Assembly (NCBI GenBank): GCA_021647265.1
Contig: JAKIVA010000007.1
Coordinates: 12,428-76,427 of the forward strand
DNA: 64,000 nucleotides
Source of the DNA: Lutibacter sp.
GTDB taxonomy: Bacteria > Bacteroidota > Bacteroidia > Flavobacteriales > Flavobacteriaceae
Direction: 5' to 3'
Part shown: positions 41,645-51,411 of the stretch, piece after piece
Numbering within the stretch: the stretch's first letter is position 1
Layout: every line of letters starts with the position of its first letter
Program-made: the position numbers and the translations under genes
The notes under the pieces: generated by a model
Seen by the model: the letters and a program-made list of their open reading frames with translations, nothing else
Told to the model about the DNA's origin: nothing
The model's database searches: none

Positions 41645-41695
41645 AAGTAGTTTATAGCTGAAATCTCTTTTGAAGATTGATGTTATAAACTACTT
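41645..41695. terminator. Terminator-like hairpin between transaldolase and uvrB
   Basis: The perfect 12-bp arms AAGTAGTTTATA (41645-41656) and TATAAACTACTT (41684-41695) enclose a second small hairpin (ATCTC...GAAGAT). T-rich sequence follows on the plus strand. It separates two convergent genes, and could end both transcripts. Confidence 0.7.
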
Positions 41696-41703
41696 ATTTC
41701 TTT

Positions 41704-43692
41704 TTATATTTTTTCTTTTAAAGTTTTAATTTCATCTCGTAGTTTAGCAGCCAAAATAAAGTCGAGTTCTTTAGCTGCTTTTTCCATATGTTTTCGTTTA
41801 TCACGAATTCGCTTTTCAATTTCAGATTTTGTTAAATAGGCTAGTTCTTCTTCCGCAGCCATATTTGAAGTAGAATCATATCGGTAGGATGCTCCAGTAT
41901 TTTTTGCCAACGTATTTTCAATACTTTTTTTAATTTGGGTAGGAGTAATGTTGTTTGCCGTATTGTAAGCTATTTGTTTTTCTCTTCTTCGATTTGTTTC
42001 ATCAATGGTTAATTGCATGCTATTGGTAATTTTATCGGCATACATAATTGCTTTTCCTTCAATATGTCTAGCAGCTCTACCAATAGTTTGAGTAAGTGAA
42101 CGGTGCGAGCGTAAAAAACCTTCCTTATCGGCATCTAAAATAGCAACTAAAGAAACCTCGGGTAAATCCAATCCTTCACGTAGAAGATTTACACCAATTA
42201 ATACATCAAACAAGCCTTTTCGTAAATCGGCCATAATTTCAACACGTTCTAAGGTATCAACGTCAGAGTGAATGTAACGGCATCGAATTTGGATTCGACT
42301 GAAATATTTGGTTAATTCTTCGGCCATTCTTTTAGTAAGTGTTGTAACTAAAGTACGTTCATCTTTTTCTACTCGAACCTGAATTTCTTCAATTAAATCA
42401 TCAATTTGATTGATACTAGGGCGTACTTCAATTGCTGGATCTAATAAGCCTGTTGGTCTAATTATTTGCTCCACAAAAACACCTTCAGTTTTTTGTAGTT
42501 CGTAATCTGCAGGAGTAGCACTAACAAAAATTACTTGATTTTGAATAGCTTCAAATTCATCAAATTTTAGAGGCCTGTTATCCATTGCCGCTGGTAATCT
42601 AAATCCAAATTCAACTAAATTTTCTTTACGAGACCTGTCACCGCCGTACATTGCATGAACTTGAGGAATGGTTACATGACTTTCATCAATAATCATTAAA
42701 TAATCATCAGGGAAATAATCTAATAAACAAAAAGGTCTTGAGCCAGGCTCTCTTTGGTCTAAATAACGAGAATAATTTTCAATACCACTGCAATAGCCTA
42801 GTTCTCGAATCATTTCTAAATCAAACTCAGTTCGTTCTTTTAAGCGTTTTGCTTCTAAATGTTTACCAATTTCTTTAAAATAATCATATTGTTTTACCAA
42901 ATCATCTTGGATGTTTTTAATGGCATTTTGTAATACATCAGGTGAAGTAACAAATAAATTAGCAGGATATATTTTTAAGGTATCAAATTTTTCAAGAACC
43001 TTATTATTACTAACATCGAAACTTTCTATTTCTTCAATTTCGTCTCCAAAAAAATGAATTCTATAAGCGTGTTCTCCATAAGATGGAAAAACGGTTATAG
43101 TATCTCCTTTTACTTTAAAAGTTCCACTACTTATTTCGGTTTCTGTTCTAGAGTAAAGACTTGAAACTAATTGATGTAAAAAGGATGTACGAGAAATAAC
43201 TTCATCAACTTCAATAGAAATAATATTTTTTTTAAATTCTACGGGATTTCCAATTCCATAAATACAAGAAACAGAAGCTACAATAATAACATCTCTTCTT
43301 CCAGAAAGCAGCGCTGAAGAAGCACTAATTCTTAATTTTTCAATATCTTCATTTATAGATAAATCTTTTTCTATATAAGTTCCTGTAACAGGTAAATAAG
43401 CTTCAGGTTGATAATAATCATAGTAAGAAACAAAATATTCCACAGCATTGTTTGGAAAAAATTGTTTAAACTCAGAATACAATTGAGCCGCTAAGGTTTT
43501 GTTGTGTGCTAAAACTAAAGTTGGTTTTTCAACCTTTTCAATTAAATTAGCTACAGTAAATGTTTTTCCTGAGCCAGTAACCCCTAATAAAGTTTGATAT
43601 TTTTCATTGGATTTTATACCACTTATTAATTGTTTAATTGCTTCAGGCTGGTCACCAGTAGGTTTAAATTTAGATTCTAATTTAAATTGCAT
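41704..43692 (-). CDS. uvrB: Excinuclease ABC subunit B
   Basis: UvrB is the damage-verifying helicase-like subunit of nucleotide excision repair. The 662-residue product contains Walker A GVTGSGKTF (39-47), the beta-hairpin 'YYDYYQPEAYLP', the DEAD-like box 'MIIDESHVTIPQ', helicase motif VI 'QTIGRAARHIEG', and the C-terminal UVR domain (about 620-655, 'EIEKRIRDKRKHMEKAAKEL') that contacts UvrC. The length is normal. On the minus strand TACTTTTG (plus 43697-43704) is an exact TAnnTTTG box ending four bases before the ATG, so the mRNA may be leaderless or nearly so. Confidence 0.97.
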   Translation of the reverse strand: MQFKLESKFKPTGDQPEAIKQLISGIKSNEKYQTLLGVTGSGKTFTVANLIEKVEKPTLVLAHNKTLAAQLYSEFKQFFPNNAVEYFVSYYDYYQPEAYLPVTGTYIEKDLSINEDIEKLRISASSALLSGRRDVIIVASVSCIYGIGNPVEFKKNIISIEVDEVISRTSFLHQLVSSLYSRTETEISSGTFKVKGDTITVFPSYGEHAYRIHFFGDEIEEIESFDVSNNKVLEKFDTLKIYPANLFVTSPDVLQNAIKNIQDDLVKQYDYFKEIGKHLEAKRLKERTEFDLEMIRELGYCSGIENYSRYLDQREPGSRPFCLLDYFPDDYLMIIDESHVTIPQVHAMYGGDRSRKENLVEFGFRLPAAMDNRPLKFDEFEAIQNQVIFVSATPADYELQKTEGVFVEQIIRPTGLLDPAIEVRPSINQIDDLIEEIQVRVEKDERTLVTTLTKRMAEELTKYFSRIQIRCRYIHSDVDTLERVEIMADLRKGLFDVLIGVNLLREGLDLPEVSLVAILDADKEGFLRSHRSLTQTIGRAARHIEGKAIMYADKITNSMQLTIDETNRRREKQIAYNTANNITPTQIKKSIENTLAKNTGASYRYDSTSNMAAEEELAYLTKSEIEKRIRDKRKHMEKAAKELDFILAAKLRDEIKTLKEKI

Positions 43693-43723
43693 GTTGCAAA
43701 AGTAAGGTAAATTGAATTTAAAA

Positions 43724-46700
43724 TTACCTTCTAATAAGGCTAAAATGACCTTTTAGTATTCTTCCATCATCCAGTTCTACTTTATACCAGTAATCTGTTG
43801 AAGGTAAAGGGTTTCCTTTGTACAAACCATCCCATCCTCTTCCTAATGGATTTAAAATAACTATTAATTTTCCAAATCTGTCAAATATATACACATTAGA
43901 GGTAGGTTGAAACTCTATACCTGTTACATGCCAAGTATCATTATAGCCATCTCCATTAGGAGTGAAAAAATTGGGGATATTAATTACAGAAATATCTACA
44001 GAAGATTCGAGGCAGTTTTCGACATCTCTAATTCTAATGGTATGAATGCCTGCAGGTACATTTTCAAATAAATTATTAGTTTGGAAAGTGTTATTATCTA
44101 TGGCAAATTCGTAGGTGCTTGTAGGTAAATTGTCTGTCAATACAGTTATTGTGTTATTCTCTGAATTGTCGACAAGAACAATATTATTCTTGTCAAAATT
44201 TAATAAAGGGGTTACAGGAATACTATTAACTTGTATACTTTTTGTTTTTATACAATTATTTTTATTAGTTGCAGTAACGGCATACAATCCTTCAGAATTT
44301 ATTGAAATATTTGGAGTGCTCCCAATAATTTCTCCCAACTCGTTTCTCCATTGATAATCATATTCGTCTGATGGATTTTCAATACCAATACTATATTCTA
44401 AGGAAAGAAAACAGAATTCAATTGTATCTAATAAATCAAATTTAGGAACAGGATTTACATTTAGAGTGATAAGAGGTTCAATTTTATAGCAACTAATTGA
44501 ATTGTGATCTATCCTAGCAAAAAGTTGTTGTGAATTAGGTACTGTATTTCTAAAGTTATTAGGGTTTATATCATTTAGTTTAGCTTGTGCATCTGAAATA
44601 TTTTTATAATACGAAACGGAAAGATTTGTAGTAGGAAGAAGCGCATTAAGAATTTGCTCAGTAGCATCACTAAAGTCAAAAGTAGCAATACCATCAGTAT
44701 CGTTGTTATTAAATAAATCATCACATTCATCAAAAGTAATCATTAAATTACTCGGAATATCAATTGTAATAGCTTGTAGTTGCACTTTAGCGGTATCAAA
44801 ACAGCCGTTACTATTTACCACTCTAGCCCAAACAGTATCACCAGTACTGCCAGAAAAGGCTGTTACATTTGAAATTGGGTTTGTATTGTTTACAGCATCG
44901 CTTTGAGATAAAAAGTAGGAGAAACTAGGAAACGGACTTTCAGAAGATATTAGTGAGTTTGCCTCATTTAAATTAAAGTCAACAGTACCATCTAAGTTGT
45001 CATCACATTGAATAAGAGAAACAGGAGAAGTCACCACTGGAATATCGTAAATATTGACAATAATACTTTTTGAGTTTTGACAGCCATTACTGGTGTCAGT
45101 TGCAGTAACGGTATACGTATCGGAAGCCATTACTGAGATAGCAGAGGTATTTCCAACAACAGTACCAACACTATCTTCCCAAATGTAAGTATAAACAGCA
45201 TCAGGATTTTGCACGCCAATAGTTGGAGTAGCAACATCACTACAAAAATCGGCAGTAGTATCGAGTTCAAATTGAGGGATAGGATTTACGTTTAGAGTAA
45301 CGTGATAACCCAGTCCAAAACAGTCGTTTGTTAAATCGTTTACTCTTACTACAATTTGTTGTGAATTAGGTGTTGTATTGGTGTAGTTTGTAGGGTTAAT
45401 ACTATTAAGTTGAGCTAACGCATCAGGAATATTTTCATAATAAGAAACAGTGAGATTAGTAGTGGGAAGAAGTGCAGTAAGAATTTGTGCAGTAGCACTA
45501 CTAAAGTCAAAAGTAACAAAGCCATTAGCATCATTACCATCAGTTGTATCATCGCACTCGTTAAAAGTAACCATTAAACTGGCAGGAATTTGAGTAGAGG
45601 TTACATTTAGTTGTATTTCAGCAGTATCAAAACACCCAACAGTATTTTCTACTCTAGCCCAAACGGAGTCTCCCGTACTACCGGAGAAAGCAGTTACATT
45701 TGAAATAGGGCTTGTGTTGTTTATAGCATCAATTTCAGTAGGGAAATAGGAAATAGTAGGGGGTGGAGTATCACTAGTAATTAAAGTATTTGCTTCTAAT
45801 AAATTAAAATCAACAATACCATCTAAGTCATCATCACATTGAATAAGTGAAACAGGAGATGTAACAGTTGGTACGTCGTAAACGGTAACCTCTAAATTAA
45901 GTGTAATAGGAACACCAGTTATTATAACATCTGCAGTAACTGAAAAAACTCCTGATGATGAAAAAATGTGTGTAGGATTTAGCAATGTAGAAGTATTATT
46001 TATTCCACTTGAAGGATCTCCAAAATTCCAAGTGATACTTGAAGGAGGTGTTGTTGAATTTAGGCTAAATATGGTACTATCCCCAAAACAAACATCATTT
46101 GCTGTAATGGAAGGCAACAAAAAGTAAGAGGACATAAAAGGAGGCAATCCTTCAAATACTTTATGAGTGGGAAATGCACCTGCTACTGTTACATCTATAG
46201 CATCAGGGGTGTAATTACAAGCCAATCCAGCTAATTCTGGGTCATTTATAACGCCTAAATATTGTGAGCCGCTTGCTTGATTTTGTGCAGTTGTTACTTT
46301 TGAGAGTGCTCGGTAAATTTTGCCGTCAATAGCCAATTGTAAAGCTCCTCGTGTGTAAATATTTTGATCTTCAATTAAAGTTCTTGCATTGGCATTTGCC
46401 AAATCGAATTGATATAGTCTTCCGGGAGGGCCTACACCTGACCCCGGTAATCTACAGGTAGTAGCATATAATTTTGTGCCTAATTTGGAAAACTCAGCTC
46501 CGTACGGGATATCAGCAGGATCATTAAAATTAAGTTGTATCTCGTTACTCACAATTCCTGTTGATGAATCAAAGTCGTAAAGCATTAAAGTTCCGTTATT
46601 TCCAAAATTTGCACTTGCTATTTTAGAACCATCAATTGAAGTTTTTAGATAGCCACGAGAAGCATTTGTTGAACTAATACCAGTAGAACTAATTATAGGA

Positions 46701-47275
46701 GTCGTATTTACACCTGTTCCACTAACAAGCCAAGCGTAAAATGAATCTTTTACAAAAGAAATAACCCAAAAATCATTATTGTTTGCATGTCGAATAGCTG
46801 ATATTTTTTCATAAGCGTATTGTTTAACTAAATTATTTTTTGAGATTACATCTCCTAAACCGCCATTTGAGGTAATGTCAATAGTTGAATAATTAATTCC
46901 TAGCTGTCCACCTATTGGCAATGGATTATCATCGACTGTAAAAATATAATATTGATTAGGGTTATTAGGTTTAGGAATAATAATTGCGGATTGTGAACTT
47001 GAAGAATTACCATCTAATCCTGTACCATTAGGCATGATATTATGATTTTTATTCCAAACAGAAACACCATCTGTATAAAAAAGTAGATTACCCGAAGAAT
47101 CGCTAATAGAGGCACAACCTTCATATGTATTTAATTGTCCGTCTGTAAGAACAACAGGAGTTCCACTATTGAAATCAAGTCCAGCTTGATTCCCAAAATA
47201 CCAAATGGCTGCTTCATTTTGTGAAGCTGAAATAATTGGAAACAGCGTTAACAATAAGACAATTATTTTTTTCAT
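43724..47275 (-). CDS. Large secreted protein with T9SS type B sorting domain, paralogue A
   Basis: The 1183-residue product has a signal peptide (1-18), then a 350-residue N-terminal domain beginning 'WYFGNQAGLDFNSGTP' that looks like a beta-propeller. A PKD-type domain follows (about 390-465, 'SSITWNFGDPSSG', 'HIFSSSGVFSVTADV'). Next come repeated modules that start with an acidic (Q/E)CDD..DG loop, at about residues 478, 572, 756 and 847. The C-terminal 90 residues ('FFTPNGDGYNDTWHV', 'IFDRFGKLI', 'GWDGLYKGNPLPSTDYWY', ending 'GHFSLIRR') are the gliding-motility-associated type B T9SS domain, which sends the protein to the cell surface. Two 275- to 278-residue blocks are tandem duplicates. 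It is a probable adhesin or surface-layer protein; role not shown. Confidence 0.9.
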   Translation of the reverse strand: MKKIIVLLLTLFPIISASQNEAAIWYFGNQAGLDFNSGTPVVLTDGQLNTYEGCASISDSSGNLLFYTDGVSVWNKNHNIMPNGTGLDGNSSSSQSAIIIPKPNNPNQYYIFTVDDNPLPIGGQLGINYSTIDITSNGGLGDVISKNNLVKQYAYEKISAIRHANNNDFWVISFVKDSFYAWLVSGTGVNTTPIISSTGISSTNASRGYLKTSIDGSKIASANFGNNGTLMLYDFDSSTGIVSNEIQLNFNDPADIPYGAEFSKLGTKLYATTCRLPGSGVGPPGRLYQFDLANANARTLIEDQNIYTRGALQLAIDGKIYRALSKVTTAQNQASGSQYLGVINDPELAGLACNYTPDAIDVTVAGAFPTHKVFEGLPPFMSSYFLLPSITANDVCFGDSTIFSLNSTTPPSSITWNFGDPSSGINNTSTLLNPTHIFSSSGVFSVTADVIITGVPITLNLEVTVYDVPTVTSPVSLIQCDDDLDGIVDFNLLEANTLITSDTPPPTISYFPTEIDAINNTSPISNVTAFSGSTGDSVWARVENTVGCFDTAEIQLNVTSTQIPASLMVTFNECDDTTDGNDANGFVTFDFSSATAQILTALLPTTNLTVSYYENIPDALAQLNSINPTNYTNTTPNSQQIVVRVNDLTNDCFGLGYHVTLNVNPIPQFELDTTADFCSDVATPTIGVQNPDAVYTYIWEDSVGTVVGNTSAISVMASDTYTVTATDTSNGCQNSKSIIVNIYDIPVVTSPVSLIQCDDNLDGTVDFNLNEANSLISSESPFPSFSYFLSQSDAVNNTNPISNVTAFSGSTGDTVWARVVNSNGCFDTAKVQLQAITIDIPSNLMITFDECDDLFNNNDTDGIATFDFSDATEQILNALLPTTNLSVSYYKNISDAQAKLNDINPNNFRNTVPNSQQLFARIDHNSISCYKIEPLITLNVNPVPKFDLLDTIEFCFLSLEYSIGIENPSDEYDYQWRNELGEIIGSTPNISINSEGLYAVTATNKNNCIKTKSIQVNSIPVTPLLNFDKNNIVLVDNSENNTITVLTDNLPTSTYEFAIDNNTFQTNNLFENVPAGIHTIRIRDVENCLESSVDISVINIPNFFTPNGDGYNDTWHVTGIEFQPTSNVYIFDRFGKLIVILNPLGRGWDGLYKGNPLPSTDYWYKVELDDGRILKGHFSLIRR

Positions 47276-47365
47276 GGCAAAAAATCTTCCCTTAGTTATA
47301 AATATAATATAAATCTCTTAGTATTAATAATTTATAACAGGAAAATATAAAAAAATATTGCGTTC

Positions 47366-50300
47366 TTATCTCCTTATAAGACTAAAATGACCTTTTCTAC
47401 TTCTAATATTTCCGTTATTGTCAATTAATTCGACTGAAAACCAATAGTCTGTAGCAGGTAGTTGTCTTCCATTAAATATACCATCCCAACCGTTACTTTT
47501 GGGATCAATTTGAGTGATTAATTTTCCAAATCTGTCAAAAATATAAATATTAGAGTTGGCATAGAAATTTTCATTAACACCCAACACAAGCCAAGTATCA
47601 TTATACCCATCGTTATTAGGTGTAAAAAATTTAGGGAATCCAATAACAGAAACGTCTATTTGAGCAATACCACAACTATTCTTATCACGAATAAAAACAG
47701 TATAAATACCAGGCATTAGATTTTCAAAATAAGGTTCATCTTGAAAAGACCCCATAAATTCATCCATTTTTTGGATTGCAAATTCATAATCTCCAATTCC
47801 TAAATTTTCGGTTGCAATGGTGATAGAATTATTTTCCGAATCATCAACAATTGTGATGTCGTCTAAGGTAATAGTTGCAATTATTGAAGCTTCAATGGTT
47901 ATTGTTTGAGGGAATGATTGACATCCTTCAGCTGAAGTGGCAATAACGGTATATTTACCTGCTTTAGAAATAACAGCATCAAAATTTGTACTTATAACGG
48001 TTCCACTTTCATTTTTCCATTCATAGGTGTAATTATCTAAGGCATTGAATGTTTCTACAGTAATAGGAGGTAGATTTAAACAGTAAATTGCACTTGGATA
48101 TAATTCAAATTGAGGTTTTTCATTTACAATAAAATTTAAAGTTGTTTCAGCTGTACAGGTACCATTTAACTCATTTTCAACTTTAATTGTGATTGTTTTT
48201 GTGTCAGTAATAAATGGATTTGGCAATGGACTTGGAAGTGAATTTCCATTTTCATCAAAATAAGAAACAAGCATTCCTGTTTGTCCATTTAAAACAGTAG
48301 TTTGAATATTAGATGTGTCAAATGATATAATACCATCTATATTATCATCACATTCAACAAGGTCAGGGACTGTGTTTGCTACAGGTTTTTTATCAACAAT
48401 AAATTCTAATGTAGTTTCATCAAAACAAGCACCATCTGGGTCTATAGAATTGATATCGGTAACTCTAATTGTAATGGTTTGACTTTTAGTTAGAAAAGGA
48501 TTTGGCAATGGGCTTGGTAGTGAATTTCCATCTTGATCAAAATAAGAAACAGCCATTCCTGTTTGTCCGTTTAAAACTGTAGTTTGAATAGTTGTAGTGT
48601 CAAAAGGAAAAAATTCATCAAAATCATCATCACATTGTCTGTCTATAGTAACATTGTTAGCAACTGGTACAGGTTCAACATTTAAAGTAATACGAGGCCA
48701 AATACCAAGACAATCATTATCTAATTCACTATCAATTCTTATATAAATAATTTGAGGGCTAGTATAACCTTCATTTCTATAGTTTGAAGGATCTACAATT
48801 GGATTTAATTCAGATAAAGCATCGGCTTCGTCTCTATAATAAGATATAATTAATTGTTGATTGGCAGGGAAAAGAGCTTTTACATCATTGGTAATACCGC
48901 TAAAATCAAAGGCTGTTACTCCGTCTCTTTCATTATTAATAACATCTATAAAATCATCACATTCATAAAATTCCCGTTGTTTAAAAGTTGGAGGGATACC
49001 AGTTGTTGAAACAGTTAAATTTATTTCAGAAACACGGTGGCAACCATTACTATTTTCTATTCGAGTCCAAACAGTATCAGTTGTTACGTTTTGGTTAATA
49101 TATGCAGTAGGATTTGCAATTACTTGAGAATTATCATTTGTATCGGCAGCTGAATATGTTTTAAAATAGGTAAAAAATTCATTGGTCGCATTTGCAGAAA
49201 TTTTATCATTAACTTCAGTTAAATTAAAGGTGCTAAATCCATCGGTATCATTATCACACTGCTTTAATTTGGCTGAAGGTGTTACAGTTGGTAATTCAAA
49301 TACTTCAATTTCAAAATTTGTTACGGCACTGCAATTAGGATTCAAGGTATTTACTATTTTCACATAAATAGGTTGTTTTCTTATGGTATTTGAAAAGGCA
49401 GTTGGATTTGAAATAAGATTTGTTAGGGAAGCATCTATAAAATATGTAATTGTGAAATTTGATGGAGATTGTCCATTTAAAATTTCGGGCTCTTTTAAGG
49501 TTAAATCAAAAATTTCAAGGCCATCAACATCTGTTCCAATTAAATTAGAATCACATTGACCTAAAACAGGTATTGTTAAAGAAGGTTTGGGAGTTTCAAA
49601 TACTTGAATCGTAAAGCTTTTGGTATCGTAACAAACCGGATTTTGAATATTGTAAATTTTTGCAATAATAGTATCTGTACTATAAGCAGAAGAGTTAGTA
49701 TATGGATTTGTAATTTCATCAGAATTTGTATCAGCATCAGCCAGGTTTTTAAAATAAGAGACCTTAAATTTTGTTGAACTTTGACCATTTAGTACTTCTG
49801 TATCTTTTAAACTTTTTAAATCAAATGAATAAAATCCATCATTGTCATTATCACATTTATTTATAGGTGAGGGTTGGTATGCAACAGGAACATCATAAAC
49901 TTCTATAGAAAATTCACCTTCTAAGATAATGATATTTCCACAACTATCAGTTTGTGAAACTTCTAAAGAATATAGACCACTTGCAGAGGTACTAATATTT
50001 GCAAAAGTTAAATTTTTTGAATTTGAAAAAGGAGTAGTAGCACCATTAAAATACCAATTGTAAGTTGAAGTACCTGTTAAAGGTTCAGGAACTATATCAA
50101 AGCTATCACCAACGCATACATTTGTTGTTTGATCGTTTAAAACTGTTGTTGTACCCTGACTATCTACACTTGTGATTTCTATTTGGGAGAAGATAGATGC
50201 AATAAAAGGAGGTAATCCTTGAGTGGCATTTTTGCCACCTAAATCAATAGTAGCATGTTGGTAATTACAAGCCAATCCATCATTTTCAGGATTTTCTATA

Positions 50301-51349
50301 ACACCTAAAAAAGGAATTCCAACATTATAAGATGCAGAGATAGCTCTGTAAATTTTTTGGTCAGGGCCTAATTGTAGTGCGCCTCTATATAAATTTCTAG
50401 AGTCAATAATTTCTCTGGAAGCAATAATATCAGCAGTTATATTTGTACTTAAATTAAATTGGTATAAGGTTGATAAGTGATTACTAGGGTTATTCCACTC
50501 AGAAAATATATTACTATAGTAGTCATTTGAAGCATTCACGTATAGTTTTTCACTATTTGCAGAAAATTCAACACCGTAAGGTTTATTCTCTGGAAAAATA
50601 AGAGGTAAACTTATTTCGTTTGTTACTTTTCCCGTTGTATTGTCAAAATCATAGAGTAAAAGTTTCATGTCAGCCATGTGTGCAATAGCTACTTTTTTTC
50701 CATTTGGAGCTATTTTTAAGTAACCTCTTCTATCATCAGCAATGTGAGAGGTTGTTGATGTTACGGCATTGGGATTAACCCCCGTACTGGAAACTTTATA
50801 AGCATAAAACTGATTTTCAGCGTAAGAGAGTACCCAAAAAGTATTACAATCACCTCCTTTAATAGCGGCAACTTTTTCTGTCCATGAATTTGACTTAATG
50901 CCTGAAAGATTAATAGGGCCTGCTACAATATCACCCAATCCACCATCAGCGGTCATATCGATAGTATAATAATTGAATCCAAATTCACCCCCTGAGACTG
51001 CAGATCCAACAGTAAAAAGGTAGTATTCATTTGTACTTCCAGGCCTTGGAATTATCATAGCAGATTGTGTACTTGAGGGGTGACCTTTTAAACCTAATCC
51101 GTTTGGCATTACTGTGTGGTTTTTATTCCAGACAGTAGTTCCATCAGAATAAAATAATAAATTACCATTTGAATCTGAGAAAGATGAACACCCTTCAAAA
51201 GTGTTTAATTGACCATCATTAAGTGCAATAGGAGAACCACTGTTGAAATCTAATCCGGCATTTTCACCAAAGTACCAAAAATTAGCTTCTCCTTGCGCGA
51301 AACTTTGTAATACACATAAAAAAGAAATGATTGTTATTAATTTTTTCAT
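47366..51349 (-). CDS. Large secreted protein with T9SS type B sorting domain, paralogue B
   Basis: The 1327-residue product has the same plan as its neighbour: signal peptide (1-18), an N-terminal domain 'WYFGENAGLDFNSGSP' with 'LYDFDNTTGKVTNEI', an Ig/PKD-like domain (about 395-490), six acidic-loop modules at about residues 497, 596, 695, 795, 904 and 997, and the same T9SS type B tail ending 'KGHFSLIRR'. The modules are 93-109 residues long. The pair at 904 and 997 is nearly identical in DNA over much of its length, so it is a recent duplication. Paralogue A starts 90 bases downstream, with its own signal peptide. Both are likely to be exposed on the cell surface through type IX secretion. 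Confidence 0.9.
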   Translation of the reverse strand: MKKLITIISFLCVLQSFAQGEANFWYFGENAGLDFNSGSPIALNDGQLNTFEGCSSFSDSNGNLLFYSDGTTVWNKNHTVMPNGLGLKGHPSSTQSAMIIPRPGSTNEYYLFTVGSAVSGGEFGFNYYTIDMTADGGLGDIVAGPINLSGIKSNSWTEKVAAIKGGDCNTFWVLSYAENQFYAYKVSSTGVNPNAVTSTTSHIADDRRGYLKIAPNGKKVAIAHMADMKLLLYDFDNTTGKVTNEISLPLIFPENKPYGVEFSANSEKLYVNASNDYYSNIFSEWNNPSNHLSTLYQFNLSTNITADIIASREIIDSRNLYRGALQLGPDQKIYRAISASYNVGIPFLGVIENPENDGLACNYQHATIDLGGKNATQGLPPFIASIFSQIEITSVDSQGTTTVLNDQTTNVCVGDSFDIVPEPLTGTSTYNWYFNGATTPFSNSKNLTFANISTSASGLYSLEVSQTDSCGNIIILEGEFSIEVYDVPVAYQPSPINKCDNDNDGFYSFDLKSLKDTEVLNGQSSTKFKVSYFKNLADADTNSDEITNPYTNSSAYSTDTIIAKIYNIQNPVCYDTKSFTIQVFETPKPSLTIPVLGQCDSNLIGTDVDGLEIFDLTLKEPEILNGQSPSNFTITYFIDASLTNLISNPTAFSNTIRKQPIYVKIVNTLNPNCSAVTNFEIEVFELPTVTPSAKLKQCDNDTDGFSTFNLTEVNDKISANATNEFFTYFKTYSAADTNDNSQVIANPTAYINQNVTTDTVWTRIENSNGCHRVSEINLTVSTTGIPPTFKQREFYECDDFIDVINNERDGVTAFDFSGITNDVKALFPANQQLIISYYRDEADALSELNPIVDPSNYRNEGYTSPQIIYIRIDSELDNDCLGIWPRITLNVEPVPVANNVTIDRQCDDDFDEFFPFDTTTIQTTVLNGQTGMAVSYFDQDGNSLPSPLPNPFLTKSQTITIRVTDINSIDPDGACFDETTLEFIVDKKPVANTVPDLVECDDNIDGIISFDTSNIQTTVLNGQTGMLVSYFDENGNSLPSPLPNPFITDTKTITIKVENELNGTCTAETTLNFIVNEKPQFELYPSAIYCLNLPPITVETFNALDNYTYEWKNESGTVISTNFDAVISKAGKYTVIATSAEGCQSFPQTITIEASIIATITLDDITIVDDSENNSITIATENLGIGDYEFAIQKMDEFMGSFQDEPYFENLMPGIYTVFIRDKNSCGIAQIDVSVIGFPKFFTPNNDGYNDTWLVLGVNENFYANSNIYIFDRFGKLITQIDPKSNGWDGIFNGRQLPATDYWFSVELIDNNGNIRSRKGHFSLIRR

Positions 51350-51411
51350 ACAGGATTGAATTGCTAGTAATTTTCCAAATGTATGAATATCTATTATAAA
51401 TTAATAATTAT

